The position numbers and the translations under genes were made by a program. A stretch of DNA of 64,000 nucleotides from Diphasiastrum complanatum. Taxonomy: Eukaryota; Streptophyta; Lycopodiopsida; Lycopodiales; Lycopodiaceae. How positions within the stretch are numbered: the stretch's first letter is position 1; every line of letters starts with the position of its first letter. Under the pieces are notes generated by a model. The model saw nothing but the letters and a program-made list of their open reading frames with translations, searched no databases and had not been told where the DNA came from. Location of the stretch: NCBI GenBank assembly GCA_029204225.1, contig CM055094.1:24510541-24574540 (forward strand), written 5' to 3'. Below, piece after piece: positions 22,290 to 33,587 of this stretch.

Positions 22290-24320
22290 GAAGTCCACTA
22301 CACTAACTGTTTGGAGTAGATGAATGTATGAGTTACGCATTGGATGACCTCGTGTTCGAGTGTACTGTAATACTCAATGCTAAATTAGGGTTTGGTGGCC
22401 AAAGGTCCATAGATGGTACTTTCCAGTGGGGCTAGAACCAGAATTTCGGAGCCAAAAAATCACAAAAGAAGTCGAAATCTGCGGGCCTCAAAGCTGTTTT
22501 TAAAGAAAGAATTGCACTTTAGAGTTCTAGCGGGGGGAGTCCACTTCAGACCCCTCAGAATAATCCAACATGAACCTAACTCGAGCAAACTAGGCAGTAA
22601 ACTTGACGATTATCCACCTATACTATTAACTAAAACTAGCTAAACTTTTGAGCACATCTCTACCTAGTTCATTGGCATCCATCCAGCTCACAAATCTCTT
22701 ATGTAATCAAGATAATCAGAAAGTGATGAAACCCTTGCTGTTGTTATCTGTGGATGCCTTGATCTCAAATGTTATAACTGATAAATTGCACGTTAGGAAA
22801 TCTTATAGAGCCTAAGCAGTCAAGGATCATCGAAAGGCAGGTGTCTATTGAATTGGTGGAGCCTATCAACTTTGGATGTTGCAATGTTGCCTAAATATAA
22901 TAACAGCTTGAATATAATGTCGTGTCAGAAATAATTTGAACTGATACTGTCTTTTCAAGGAGACTTTCCAATCATGGGTTTTTAAACATTCTGAATCAGT
23001 GTGCAGCTGTAAGGTTGTATAATTTCTTGCAGTCCTTTTAATCACTCAGGTTTTGAAGGCAGACAAGTGCTCTTACTGGTTTGTTGTTGTATAAAGGCCT
23101 GCAAATGCAAAGCAGGAGAGCATGAAACATGAAAGAGTCCAGCTGAAGGTTTTGCTTACTTTGCATATCAGTTCTCAATAGAGATGACACTGGCATATAG
23201 GATGTATGGACTTTAACTAAGATGTCTATCGTGCCAACCTCTATTTCTCTAGGGACAATATCGTTTATCTTGGAATTAAGTCTTTGACCCTTTGCAGATG
23301 ACTTTCAAACTTCTACTACTTTTCACATCTAAAGAAGTGTTACTTGGATAGATCATCATGACTTGGTCAAATCTTTTGATCCTTCTTCTTCCAACTATGT
23401 AAATTGGTGAGTTTGATGGTCTCCGATGTTGTCCACTTATGGGAGACCCAGACATATTTTGACAGCAGTGGCACCATCCTCTAGGCTCTTCTCTTATTGG
23501 GTTCCTAGCTCTTCTCCTCTTAGTTTCACAAATGTTGCAATTTTGCACAGCACTGTTTAGACAATCATTTCGTCTAGTTCAGTAAGCGCTGTGCTCACCA
23601 TTTTGACTAACCTTACAGTGTCTATAACCAAAGACATGATAATCATGTTTAGAGAATGCTGGATATGATTATCTAAGCCATTCCATCAGTGTACACAGTC
23701 TCTTTTGTGGTCGTTCATGACTTTTAAGTCTTAACTTCATCTTTCTCTATGGCTCTCACACCACTGCAACTATGTCTTTTCATTTAAAGCAGCCCCTGGC
23801 TCTACTTGCACAAAATGGATCTCATTTTGTTTGATTTGAAAAGGAATGCTGACGTATTTTGATTTTGACAACAGTAAATCTTAGAAGTAGGCGATGTACA
23901 AGGGAGGAGATGGTTATGGTAAAGGGCAGTGTTAGTGGAGTAGACAACAACTCACGCAGTCTTCTTCCAGATCCCTTCCTGGACCAGAAATGATGCCGTA
24001 GATGGCCGTGTGGAGCTTAAGTACTAAGAAAAGGATCAATTTGGCACGGTGAGAAATAACAATAACAGTAGTGGCCCTCTTTAAAGATTACTTCACTCAG
24101 CAGCATAACGCAGGAAGCCTTACAGTGTCTTCTTCTTCCACCAAGATAAAAGGATGGAAGTTGAAGTTGATTTAAAACACGTGAAGCATAAAAGGAACAT
24201 GGGAAGAAAAGATTCCAAAAATTTGTGCATTTCAAATCCAGAAGAAATGGCAAGGCAAAATGCAAAGTCATGATTACAGATTCTGGGCACTGTGAGCTTA
24301 TAGAGGTATTGGAGTATATA
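22290..24320. other. NHD1 intron; no gene recognised
   Basis: A plus-strand frame at 22413-22643 follows the integrase fragment and may be element 3' sequence. The remainder shows only short frames. Confidence 0.4.
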
Positions 24321-24321
24321 C

Positions 24322-24428
24322 TTTCGTTGTTCAGGGTCAGGAACAAGCTTTCGTAGAAGTGAAACCATCACTATTGTGGATGTCAGATTGTCCAGTACAG
24401 AGCTCAGAAAGAAAGTGATCCCTCCGAC
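24322..24428 (-). CDS. NHD1: NHD1-like antiporter, copy 1, exon with DNLTS motif
   Basis: The exon encodes 35 residues plus two bases (AA). It includes FFLSSVLDNLTSTIVMVSLL and RKLVPDPEQR. The Asp-Asn pair in DNLTS belongs to the first of the two re-entrant, ion-binding regions known in NhaD-type carriers; its role here is inferred from the family. The acceptor is GAGCAG/GT and the donor AA/GTATAT. The phase-2 end is completed exactly by the next exon at 15214, which starts with G to restore a lysine codon. That phase match across a 9.1-kb intron is good evidence that both exons belong to one gene. Confidence 0.95.
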
Positions 24429-24585
24429 CTGCTCAATCGTCAATTTAAAAAATAACTGGACTGATCAAACCCTTACGTTGTTGGCAAAAGTACAGTATTC
24501 CTATTTTGACGTACTTTACACACCTTTCGTACTGTTAAAAATGACAAACACAAGCAAGAGATCTGAGATTGGCATGTTGGCATAC

Positions 24586-24756
24586 CACCCAAAGGAGAAG
24601 TCGAGGATTTCTGGTAGTGATTGAGTCAGTCACCAGTTTGAACCCTTGATGTGCATCAACTATCTCCACAATTGTCATGGCGCCTAAAAGGAAAAATACA
24701 ATTTCACTGACTTCTTCGGATGACGTGGACAATTGTTCCACTGCAACGTCTGGAGC
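24586..24756 (-). CDS. NHD1: NHD1-like antiporter, copy 1, exon with EVSEIVFFLLGAMTIVE
   Basis: This 57-codon, phase-0 exon begins APDVAVEQ and carries the highly conserved segment EVSEIVFFLLGAMTIVEIVD, then AHQGFKLVTD and TTRNPRLLLWV. These are hallmark blocks of plant NHD1/NhaD, covering a membrane helix and the loop after it. The acceptor is CAATAG/GC and the donor GTG/GTATGC. The next exon lies only 157 bp downstream. The sequence is undamaged. The preceding 7-kb intron is rich in transposon fragments, which suggests that insertions have been tolerated there without disturbing splicing. Confidence 0.95.
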
Positions 24757-24759
24757 CTA

Positions 24760-26400
24760 TTGCAGAATTAAAAATTATTACAGTGGTAACGATCAGAAAG
24801 CACAAGGCACAATCTATATGAATATTACTCTGAACCTACTACAGTATATGATTACAATTCCAGCAATTTCAAGAAACTTTTGAAAATTTTCAGTGATATG
24901 GCAGTGTCGGAGATATCCACTTTTAGCATCTTAATGGATCAACACCAGAGAATGAAAATATAAGAAATGAGCTTAAGGTATTGCAGCATGTACAGCCTTG
25001 TGCTCACTAAAGTATGTCTGGATGCTAAATTGAAGGTTTTCATTTATAGTAATGGCTTCATATGCATTGTTTTTATTCAATGCTTCAGCTCTACAGTTTG
25101 AGAGGTAAAATACATCAAGCAGACATATATAGATGCCTCAATAATGTGATAGATATAAAGAGTCATGGTTCCCTGAGTGACAAAGTCTTTTCAAGGTAGT
25201 AGATATGGATGCTCATCAAATATGTCACAGTCAATCATTATAGGTGACAGAAGTCATGTTATGAAGCTGTCACCATCTTCGATAACTGTATCCACCTTAA
25301 AACAAATTCCCTTTACTATAGGTTTTTTTTATCTTGATGCACGACAGTTTTCGGATTTCTATATAGATGATTGCATACTGATCAAATATCCTAGTTGTGG
25401 AATCTTATGCCAGGCTCAAGAGACCTGGTGCATTTCTTCGCCAAGAATGAAATATGAGCTGAACCTGGCATAGTGCAGTGGGTCCCAGAGAGCATAGACA
25501 AGAGAGTTCAGGCTTGTTGAGGCTTCTATGGTTTAGATTCCAAGGAACAAGAACAATCCACATCACAGACTGAAAAGGGTTTGACCAATGGAAAAGCTCG
25601 GGTGTGAATTGGAGATTGTGGAACTGCATTGGATGTTTTGTATCACCTACAAACTAGAATACATTTGGTAAGATGACGGTTTTAACTTTTTAGAAGTCTT
25701 TGTCAGGATTACCAATGTGGATCAAGGTCAGGTCTCTAAAGTTGGGTCTTGTGAAGTGGAAGTCACTAACCAAGTCTGAAATCTATCAAGTAATTCTTTG
25801 GATGCAGGCCTATTGCCAAAGAAAATATTGTTTTAGTAACTAATTACTATAGACAATAATTGCTATAAGTGAAAAAGCATAATATCTCCTAAAACCATAG
25901 ATACCTGGGTCCTGTTCCCCTATCAAAAGGTACAGAATATACGTGTTCCATACGAAACATAAAAAAGGTTCATTTGGATTTTATTAAGGGCCGATTCAAC
26001 CCCGGATTCAAATCGCATTATCTCTCGTGCATTTTTGGGGGAATAGGCTGATGATTGATCCAATCACGCTACAACCATTGGATTGTTGCAAAGAGGTTTG
26101 CAAGATTGTTTGCCATGTGTGCTTTGAGTTTAGGCTACCGTAAGTAAACAAACTGAGATCATTCTTTGCGCTATGTAGGCTTAGGTGCTGCCTTGGTTGG
26201 ATTGACTTCTCATATGTGTTTTTTCCATTTTCTGGCATACTAGTTTGTAGGTGGTAGTAGACTTTTTTAGGGTTTAGGGTGTGCCTTTTGGCATTTCAAG
26301 GTACCTTTAGATTTGTGTTATGGCCACTATGGAGAAAAGCACTTCACTAGGCAAAAGGCTCATTTGATAAGCATTCTAGATGGTAGGAATACTAGGAAAG
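24760..26400. other. NHD1 intron; no gene recognised
   Basis: Only short frames without recognisable domains. Confidence 0.45.
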
Positions 26401-26479
26401 CTGATATTTGTTGTTGCTGCCTGGTATTAGAGCCAGAGTCCAGAGTCCAGACAGAGAGCGCATGATACACGGATGATTC

Positions 26480-27200
26480 AGGTGGCACAACTCCAAATAC
26501 AGCGGTAGGGCTGTCTAGGCCACCCAAACACCAATGCAACAGGGACCAGGGTCGTCAAGACCACCTACAGAAGCAGGCCACCTGCAACAACCAGTCCCTC
26601 TAGGGAACCTACAACAGCAGGGCCCTCCTTGCCACCTTCAACAAAATAGGGCCTTCCAGTAGCAGGCCTACGATACCATCAACTAGCAGGCCTTTTGGGT
26701 AAGGCCCATCCACTAGTAAACGGCCAAGAAGGGCCCCAGCTCATGGCCAACAGCCCCAGGGGCCAGCTCACGACTAACCTAATTAGTAGGTTTGTACACA
26801 CGCAACAACTACTATGCCATCCACAACTGTGTCCAATGCTGTCCACGGTCACGTAACTCCTGGCCATTCAGATCCGACACGTACACACCCCATCCACCAG
26901 CACCTTCTATGCCATGCCAATTCCCTCCATCATCCATGCATGATGCCACCCACTGATTTGATCCCACACCAGCATGTTCCAAGTTCCAAGTTCCAACACG
27001 CACAGCCGCCACATCTGTCGCACCTCCTGATGACAAGCCCTTGTAAACTTGCAACAATCAATGAGGCTGCTCCTGCAAAGGAGGGCTACAAGCACCTCGG
27101 TCCTCCACCACCCGGTAGAGCTCCTCACCCACAAGTGCCATTGAGGCCAGCTCAGTCCAGGCCCAAGATCCTCGCCCAGTGCCCAGAAACCTCTTTTGAG
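26480..27200 (+). other. Pro/Gln-rich low-complexity coding-like region
   Basis: GC-rich compared with its flanks, with reading frames dominated by Pro, Gln, His and Thr on the plus strand (for example HLQQPVPLGNLQQQGPP near 26580). It lies just 5' of the hAT scrap and may be the low-complexity N-terminal part of the same element. No domain is recognised. Confidence 0.35.
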
Positions 27201-27439
27201 TTATCCTAAAAAACCTGCATTTTATAGAACTTCTCAGTTTTTTGAAGACTTTTACTTATGAAAAGGTATATATGGTTGTATAAAAAATTGTCAGACATTT
27301 TATGATGCCGGTTTTTGAGAAAACTTGCCGGTTCCATTCCTATAGTTTGCTGGTTTTCCCGAGCACTGTCCTCGCCCAGTTCTAGACACGCACGCCAGGA
27401 GACACAGTGTAGTTGCCGATATATATTTCATGGCCTAGA

Positions 27440-27760
27440 CTTGCTCTTTGCCATTGCCAACATGGAAGATTGTACTGCCCAATGGCTGCCTATAACGCCA
27501 CCTTCAGACCGCTCTTTGTCGAGTTGTTGCGCATGACCCACCTCACAGCAATTGTCAACAGAGTTACTGATGGCTTGCGGGTTATGAAACAGGCCTGGAA
27601 GGTGTATGACTGCTCCATCAAGGTCGATGGATGGACTAATGTTCGGCGGCCACCAATCATCAACATTTTGGTTTCTTCACGGGCACCTGGCTCCATGGAG
27701 GCACTGACGCTTCACAATGCACATAGAGTCAGGCCCAGAGTGCCGAGTTTATAGCCACCT
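27440..27760 (+). pseudogene. hAT transposase fragment (DUF659 type)
   Basis: The block VYDCSIKVDGWTNVRRPPII then NILVSSRAPGSM (about 27600-27700) matches the GCTIMSDGWTD-RxxPLINFL core of plant hAT-like transposases with a DUF659 domain. The Asp-Gly-Trp-Thr motif is intact. Upstream residues LFVELLRMTHLTAIVNR fit the preceding helix. The rest of the catalytic domain is missing. A related but distinct copy lies at 36.3-37.25 kb. Confidence 0.7.
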
Positions 27761-27787
27761 TTGCGAAGCTATCATGGATGGTGGGCT

Positions 27788-28010
27788 GGGACAGATATTG
27801 ACTTCCATCACCAGCATTGCCACGTCTATTGCCACTTTTGTGACATGGAATTGTCATGCCCTTAGCCATCCTCCACACCCACAATCACTTGTGGGACAGA
27901 TATTGACTTCCACCACCAGCATTGCAACATCCATTGTCACTTTTGTGACATGGAATTGTCACGCTCCTAGCCATCTTCTGCACCCACCATCGCCACAATC
28001 GCTTGAAAAT
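27788..28010 (+). repeat. Two-unit tandem repeat, about 106-bp unit
   Basis: Both units start GGGACAGATATTGACTTCCA (27788 and 27894) and continue with clear similarity (ACATGGAATTGTCA in both). It lies directly 3' of the hAT fragment. Confidence 0.8.
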
Positions 28011-28211
28011 GTGATTCTATAGCTTGTTGATCGAGAGGGCTGCAGCATGGGCCTGATCATAGATCACACAAGGGAGGTTCTAGAGCAATCAATTCTATCA
28101 CCCAACAGGTAAGCTCTTATTTATTCCGCAACATCATTTTGATTTTCCCACTTTGCACTGTGTTGATTAGCCATTTGTTGTCCTCTTGCACAACTATTCA
28201 GCCTCTACCCT

Positions 28212-28385
28212 GTTGCTATGTGGCAGCCCATCATTGACTCTGCCACATCATTGACTGTTCACATGCACATTTCATCATATCTCTGTCCACTTGAAAATCA
28301 TGACAAAAAAGATCACAAAAAATTTTGGTTCTAAATTTACATGAACATTGTGCTTCTAGAGGTGCCTCCAAAATACAAAGAAATT
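28212..28385 (+). repeat. Dispersed repeat, copy 1 (relative at 39690)
   Basis: Shares TGCTATGTGGCA, CACATGCACATTTCATCA, AAAATTTTGGTTCTAAAT and CTACATGAACATT-type blocks, in the same order and orientation, with 39690-39862. Both copies lie 3' of hAT transposase fragments. Confidence 0.7.
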
Positions 28386-29142
28386 CGAAGCACTCGGCAG
28401 TACGTATTTGCAACTTCTGTTGTTTCATATTGCACATTGCTCTTCCACTGATCAATTACCGTATCACTGCCTTGTATGCAGTGCAAGATGAGTAGATCAG
28501 GAATAAGCCTCCAATTTTGTTTGGTAAATCCTTTACTTGGAATTTGATATGAGAAACGTAAATAGGTACAATCTATGCATTTTTAACTTGGAATTCAACA
28601 TTAAAATTTGTATACTAAAATTTGAATGAAAGTCCTGATTTAAAGGGCAATTTCTATGTGGGGACGTTACACGACGGCCTTGAACATTGTGAAAAACGTC
28701 ATGGAAATAAAGCATGAAGGACAATCCTGAATGTAAAATTTCAACACTGTTAGCAGCCATTTCACACCTTGCGTTAGGCCGAGGCTCACGGATCTGCACC
28801 TTGAGCTAGGCCACCCGATAGCGACAACAATGGCAAAGCTTTCACAAGTTCCCAGTACTTTTACTACTACTCATAGACCTAGGGGCAAACCCAAAGGTAG
28901 AGGCAAACCACCTATTCTTGCTAAAGGCGGAGTACGTTCTCATTTACTCCTAGAGAGGGCTTCGCACTACGATGGAGGGATGGTCAATCTGATGACTGAT
29001 TAGCAAGACAACATTTGTACTGCGTTTCCTCGCATGTGATGAATGAATCAATGATAGAAATTTTTGCAATTTCAACATTACTTTTAGCAAATCTTTTAAT
29101 TTTGCGCTAAACATGTGTTTGTTTTAAATTTATGTATGGATG

Positions 29143-29145
<3 letters not shown>

Positions 29146-29204
<59 letters not shown>
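29146..29204 (+). repeat. (CT)n(AC)n compound microsatellite
   Basis: About 15 CT units run directly into about 14 AC units, just upstream of LINE A copy 4. Confidence 0.95.
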
Positions 29205-29206
<2 letters not shown>

Positions 29207-29324
29207 CACAAATCTAAGGACTCCATAAAGCTAGAAAACTATTGCACTCTCATGACAAAGCTCTATGGGACCATCTAGGAGATTGCAGTCCGTACAACAG
29301 TGGAGACTACACAAATAGATGCTT

Positions 29325-30620
29325 TGGTTGTAGTCTATTGTTTTGTTGACTTTAGACAAGCCTTTGACTCTAATGCATACCACATAATTATTTAGTAGTT
29401 AAAAGAGCTAATTTTCCAGCAAATTGTAGTCATGGGACAGTATCAAATGGTACTAGGATGTTCCAAATCTCAATTTGGACAAAAACACTATTGACGCGAA
29501 ACAAGGGTGTCAACTCTCATCTGCCCCGTTCAGGATTTATATTGATGAGCTTGAGATTGCTATTAAACAAGACGGTGGTCAAGGTTGCTTGTTAGGAAAT
29601 AGTCTACTATTTATTCAACTTTATGCAGACGATATTGTTTTGGTCTCTTCTAAGGAACCACAATGACACATTGATGCACTACACTCATTTTCCCTAGAGA
29701 GAGGTCTGAAGGTCAATGTAAAGAAAACCCAAGTTATAGTCTTTAATACATCAAGATTATATATGCAACAACATGCCTTTGTATTAGATGGTCAGCCACT
29801 AGAGATAGTTTCATCTTATAACCCAGTTGGGAGTACTGTTCATTGTTCTATTTTTAGCATGAGACAAGCAGCTACTAGTTGACACTTTGATTACTCCTAC
29901 AACTCTCTACGAAGCAGAGGCATGGTGGACTAGTCTTGACTCCCTTGACATCACATTAAGTTGGCTTCTCATGTCTACGCATTTCTATGTTGTCACGTAT
30001 GACCATCAGTTCTACACCCAATTATCTAACCACCTTTGTTGTGCCTTCCATTCAGATGGAGGCTATCTCTTCAGATTGATCATCTTCATACAGGGAGTCA
30101 TGGGACTTTGAAAAAATATTACCGACATGAACAAATATCCTTGTTTGATTCTAGAGACGTTAAGAGAGCTTCATATATCTTAATTCTCATACCACACGTA
30201 ACATGTTTATTAAGCATAGTTGAAATTAAAATTTCACATCTCCCAAAAGGGACTCATTCTATATTCAAATATTTATTAATAGATCTTGTGCTTAGTGAGT
30301 TTGGTCAAACCCTTTGGGGGTCAAACCAAACTATTATCAAACACATTTCTTAGGTAATGGAGCAAATGAGAACTTGATCTTGCCATGACAGAGATTCTTA
30401 TCAGCCACAGGTTGAGACTGGAAGGTTGCAATGAATTTCCAGACAGGACAAGATTTGTTGGCATTATTCTTTGGAAGAGGAGGAGATTGAAGATCGCATT
30501 ATTCTTCGCCCTCGCGGCACTGATATTCCGAGAGATGTTGCCCTATTAGTCACAATTCCTAGTTGTAGATTACTTTTTTCTTCTCCAAGCATCGGCCCCA
30601 AACAAAGATAGAGATTGAAT
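29325..30620 (+). pseudogene. LINE family A, copy 4
   Basis: The RT blocks are recognisable: VDFRQAFDS (29345), FRIYIDELEIAIKQDGGQGC (29530), the catalytic LYADDIVLVS (29618-29650), GLKVNVKKTQVIVFNTSRLY (29705) and LDGQPLEIVSSYN (29790). The middle is shortened and shuffled. The tail at 30566-30592 has ITFFFSKHR just after a TAG, aligning with ITTFFSRRR of copy 1 and ITSLFTRRR of copy 3. It lies in the 7-kb NHD1 intron, antisense to that gene. Confidence 0.8.
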
Positions 30621-30859
30621 CAAAGGATAATGCAAACATTCCATTTAGGCACCAAGACCAAAGAGATGCTCCATAAGTTAGAGAAGACCACATGAAGAGG
30701 TGACATTTTCCATTGCATCTATTTCGTACTTTTTCCAACCACTACACCAGACTATCAAAGATAGTTTATACTCGAGATGAATATTTATTACTCTCAACGT
30801 TTTTTCATCTAGCTTTATCATGTCTTACATAGATGTTTCAAATCTTAGAGGCACTTGAT

Positions 30860-31285
30860 TGCCCAAATTTCTACTTTAGATTCCAAAAAGCAAACCTACA
30901 CCTTCCATGAAAAATCATCGATGAAGGTAATCAAGTACAAAGCTTCTCATGTAGATATAGTTTGCATTGGTCCACACAAATTTGATTGAACTAGGTCAAG
31001 TACTTGTTTTGCCCTGATAGCTTATAATTCTGAAAATCTTTTCCTTTGTTGTTTCCCAGGTGCACACGCTTCACAGAAATCATTGCTTGAGTTGATGAAG
31101 GGTAATCCGGTTACCATATCATACTTCTTCAGCACCTATAGCTTTGATAGCTCAAGTGGCCATAAATCTCATGCCATAGCTTATCATGATCAAACATCTT
31201 GCAGCATAGGCTTTTTGAATCGGGATAGTAGCATGCAGCCTATAAAGACAGCCACCCCAACTCCAAGATGTCTTTGAAAGGGGAC
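30860..31285 (-). pseudogene. Ty1/copia GAG-pre-integrase and integrase core
   Basis: Minus strand: LWHEIYGHLSYQSYR, KKYDMVTGLPFI (31190-31085), then FCEACAPGKQQRKRFS, QVLDLVQSNLCGPMQTIS and LITFIDDFHGRCRFAFW (to about 30865). This is the GAG-pre-integrase domain followed by the HHCC end and the first catalytic Asp region of copia integrase. The rest of the core is unreadable below 30860. It lies in the NHD1 intron on the sense strand. Confidence 0.82.
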
Positions 31286-31299
31286 AAAGAAACCCCTTT

Positions 31300-31820
31300 T
31301 GCAGGAAGGATTTACAGTCATACTACTTAAACATAGAGAATACTGTATATGTGCACTCGAAAATACTGCCTCAACAATAAGTGTATTGTTACACAGTTAC
31401 ATAAATTCTTTTCCTATCTTGTTTGTGTGGATAGAGATGGACATAATGGAGAAAGACTCGTGGTTTGTGAAACAAAGGCAGCCTCCCTTTCTCATGCAAT
31501 ATGCATAAAAGTATCCGTTAATGTTGATAGTGATGGAGATAATGGCAAAAGATTTGTGGCTGTTGAATAAAGCTTGTTAATAGAGAAACATTCCTTAATT
31601 ACTGCTACCTAGAACCTTGCCTTCTCCTAAAACATGCATACAAGCACCTGGGATAACTAAAATCCCACAGATAAGAGTTTAACTTTCATAGCAGCTTTCG
31701 GTTCATAATTCAAATGGAGCTTTTTAGGAGCTCTACGACTTGATCAAGTAGCCTCAAGGTATAAGAAGTACAGGAATAAAAACAGATAAGAACAATTGAT
31801 CTTTCAAGTGCTTAGAAGCT
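31300..31820. other. NHD1 intron; no gene recognised
   Basis: Short frames only. Confidence 0.45.
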
Positions 31821-31823
31821 TAC

Positions 31824-31952
31824 CCCAAGGCTGCGTATTGTCCATAGAGTCACCGCCATAAGAAGTGCAACACCACTCTTGTTAAAAGCCAAGAATTCTT
31901 CAAAGATGATGCCTGCATACCCCAGGAAAAAGACAAGAGACATAGCCAGGCT
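31824..31952 (-). CDS. NHD1: NHD1-like antiporter, copy 1, exon with GYAGIIFEE segment
   Basis: This is a 43-codon exon in phase 0. It contains the conserved NhaD membrane segment LGYAGIIFEEFLAFNKSGV followed by a hydrophobic stretch ending TLWTIRSLG. The acceptor is GGTAG/AG and the donor GGG/GTAAGC. It follows the previous exon after a 322-bp intron and precedes a 7.07-kb intron that holds an hAT scrap, a LINE and a copia integrase remnant. No stop or frameshift is present. The match to plant NHD proteins is strong and the exon order is correct, so this is read as part of a functional gene rather than a fossil. Confidence 0.93.
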
Positions 31953-32274
31953 CTACCATCCAAAGAAGAACCCAGCACCAAAGCATTGATGTTAATGATT
32001 TATCCAGAAAACCAAGCTAAAACCCAATCGAAAGCTAGAGAACTATCTAGGACAACTGGCACACAACATTGTGAATATCTTTTGTTTGTCATCAAGTCCA
32101 TGCACCCAGATTTTGGTTACATGAACCTGACAAAGAAACGGTTCACCTCCAGAAATCTACTAAAGCAGAATAGAGGCCAACAATAGTTCAATCTACTTTC
32201 TTGACTGTTGTCCAAATCTCCGTTCCTGTGAAAGCTACAAGTAAGTAGAGAAGATTGATCACCGGATAAAATAC

Positions 32275-32448
32275 CTGATTTTCTACAACCCAGGAGTGAT
32301 TGATGGCAGCTGCTCCAACAGCAACAGAAGTACTGATAGCAATCGCTTTCAATAAGTCAGTCTTGGGCTTATAATTGGCCACATAATCAAGTGAGCTCAT
32401 TTCATCCACTGAGCAAAGAGGATCACATGCTCCAGAAGTTTCAAATTC
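32275..32448 (-). CDS. NHD1: NHD1-like Na+/H+ antiporter, copy 1, first visible exon
   Basis: This exon encodes 58 residues that match the start of the mature part of plant NHD1, a plastid-envelope sodium/proton antiporter of the NhaD/ion-transporter superfamily. The CDPLCSVDE block and the first hydrophobic segment (AINHSW) are visible. The donor is CAG/GTATTT. The acceptor is TTGCAG/GA at 32449, or alternatively TTCTCAG at 32467, which would add six in-frame residues. The frame is open and runs in phase 0 into the next exon 322 bp downstream. The transit-peptide exon expected upstream was not found before 36 kb. Family assignment is from recalled plant NHD1 sequence; exon edges are inferred from splice consensus. 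Confidence 0.88.
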
Positions 32449-32469
32449 CTGCAAGACTATTGGCATCTG

Positions 32470-33587
32470 AGAAAATGAAATACACAAAACTATGATACAG
32501 TCTGAGCATCTGCCCAACCACCACCCAATGGAATGTCCCTGAAAAACAGTAACTAATAATCTTGACCAGTTGTACCAGGTAAAATATAGCAAAAGTCATT
32601 TAAGAACAGTTCCTTACCACTCATATTTTATGTTCATTATGAAAGATCAAGTAAACCAATCTGGTAATTGAACAAGGTTGTTAGAGACCACTTGGCATAA
32701 AATCAGAAAATTCCCACTCATCAAGCATTTCTGTTCTGTCACAGATGCCTAGTCAATTTTCCAAAAGCAAAAAACATGATGCTAGAATGCAGTCATAGAT
32801 CTACATTAGAGGTACTATGATACATCACTAAAAGTGCAGTATCATTCATAATCATCCAAGGAACATGCTGACCTGATCTTGGGCCTTAAGTTTTGAATTG
32901 TTGTTAGTGTCAACTTTCCCTTTTCCTTGAATTGGTGTTTCCATTCGTCAGTTAAACATTGATGAAAATCCAAAAGCTTTTGCACAAAGCTTGCTTAACT
33001 GATGCTTCTGCATTTCTCTACCTAGAGAGTTCCAAGAATTGGTACATCTTGAACACTTGTCCATAATCCAGGGTGTAACAAGTATATTTGACATGTCCAC
33101 ATCAAGGTTTCAGATTCTTCAGTACTCCATGTTGCAATAGTTATAACATAAAACGTATTTTTTGAGTAACGGTAATACTCTAACATTTTAAATTTATTCA
33201 GATTTGGGGTCAAAGATGGAAAACGTATTCAACAAGAGAGTAACGTGGTCAGGGAACAACAAACATTTTGCATAATGTAATGACTACTCAGCACATGAAA
33301 ATGTAGTTAGATTGATTCCTTGTATCTCCTTGTCTCAAGAAAAGCCATAGCTTTCTGGATAACATGTTGAAGTCTACTTTCAACAATATTATAAGGCACA
33401 AGCATTCAGCAGATGGAGAAAACCTTTACGACTTTATTTGAGTTTTCAAATAGTGGCACCAGGGCCATTGAACAAGTATCTAAAAAATTAGTCAAGCAGA
33501 GTAGAAAAATAATAGTTTCTAATAAGAGAAGTACAATAGGAAAAGTTAAATCGGGGCTAACTTATCTTGATGACACAACCCTGACTC
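32470..33587. other. Region 5' of the first visible NHD1 exon; nothing recognised
   Basis: This is where the NHD1 transit-peptide exon or promoter could lie. No convincing chloroplast transit peptide with a splice donor was found by eye. Confidence 0.4.

Noticed and set aside
26430-26443. TGGTATTAGAGCC as a primer-binding site
   Set aside because: It is close to the copia site, but the preceding bases do not end in CA, no LTR could be outlined and no gag with a zinc knuckle follows.
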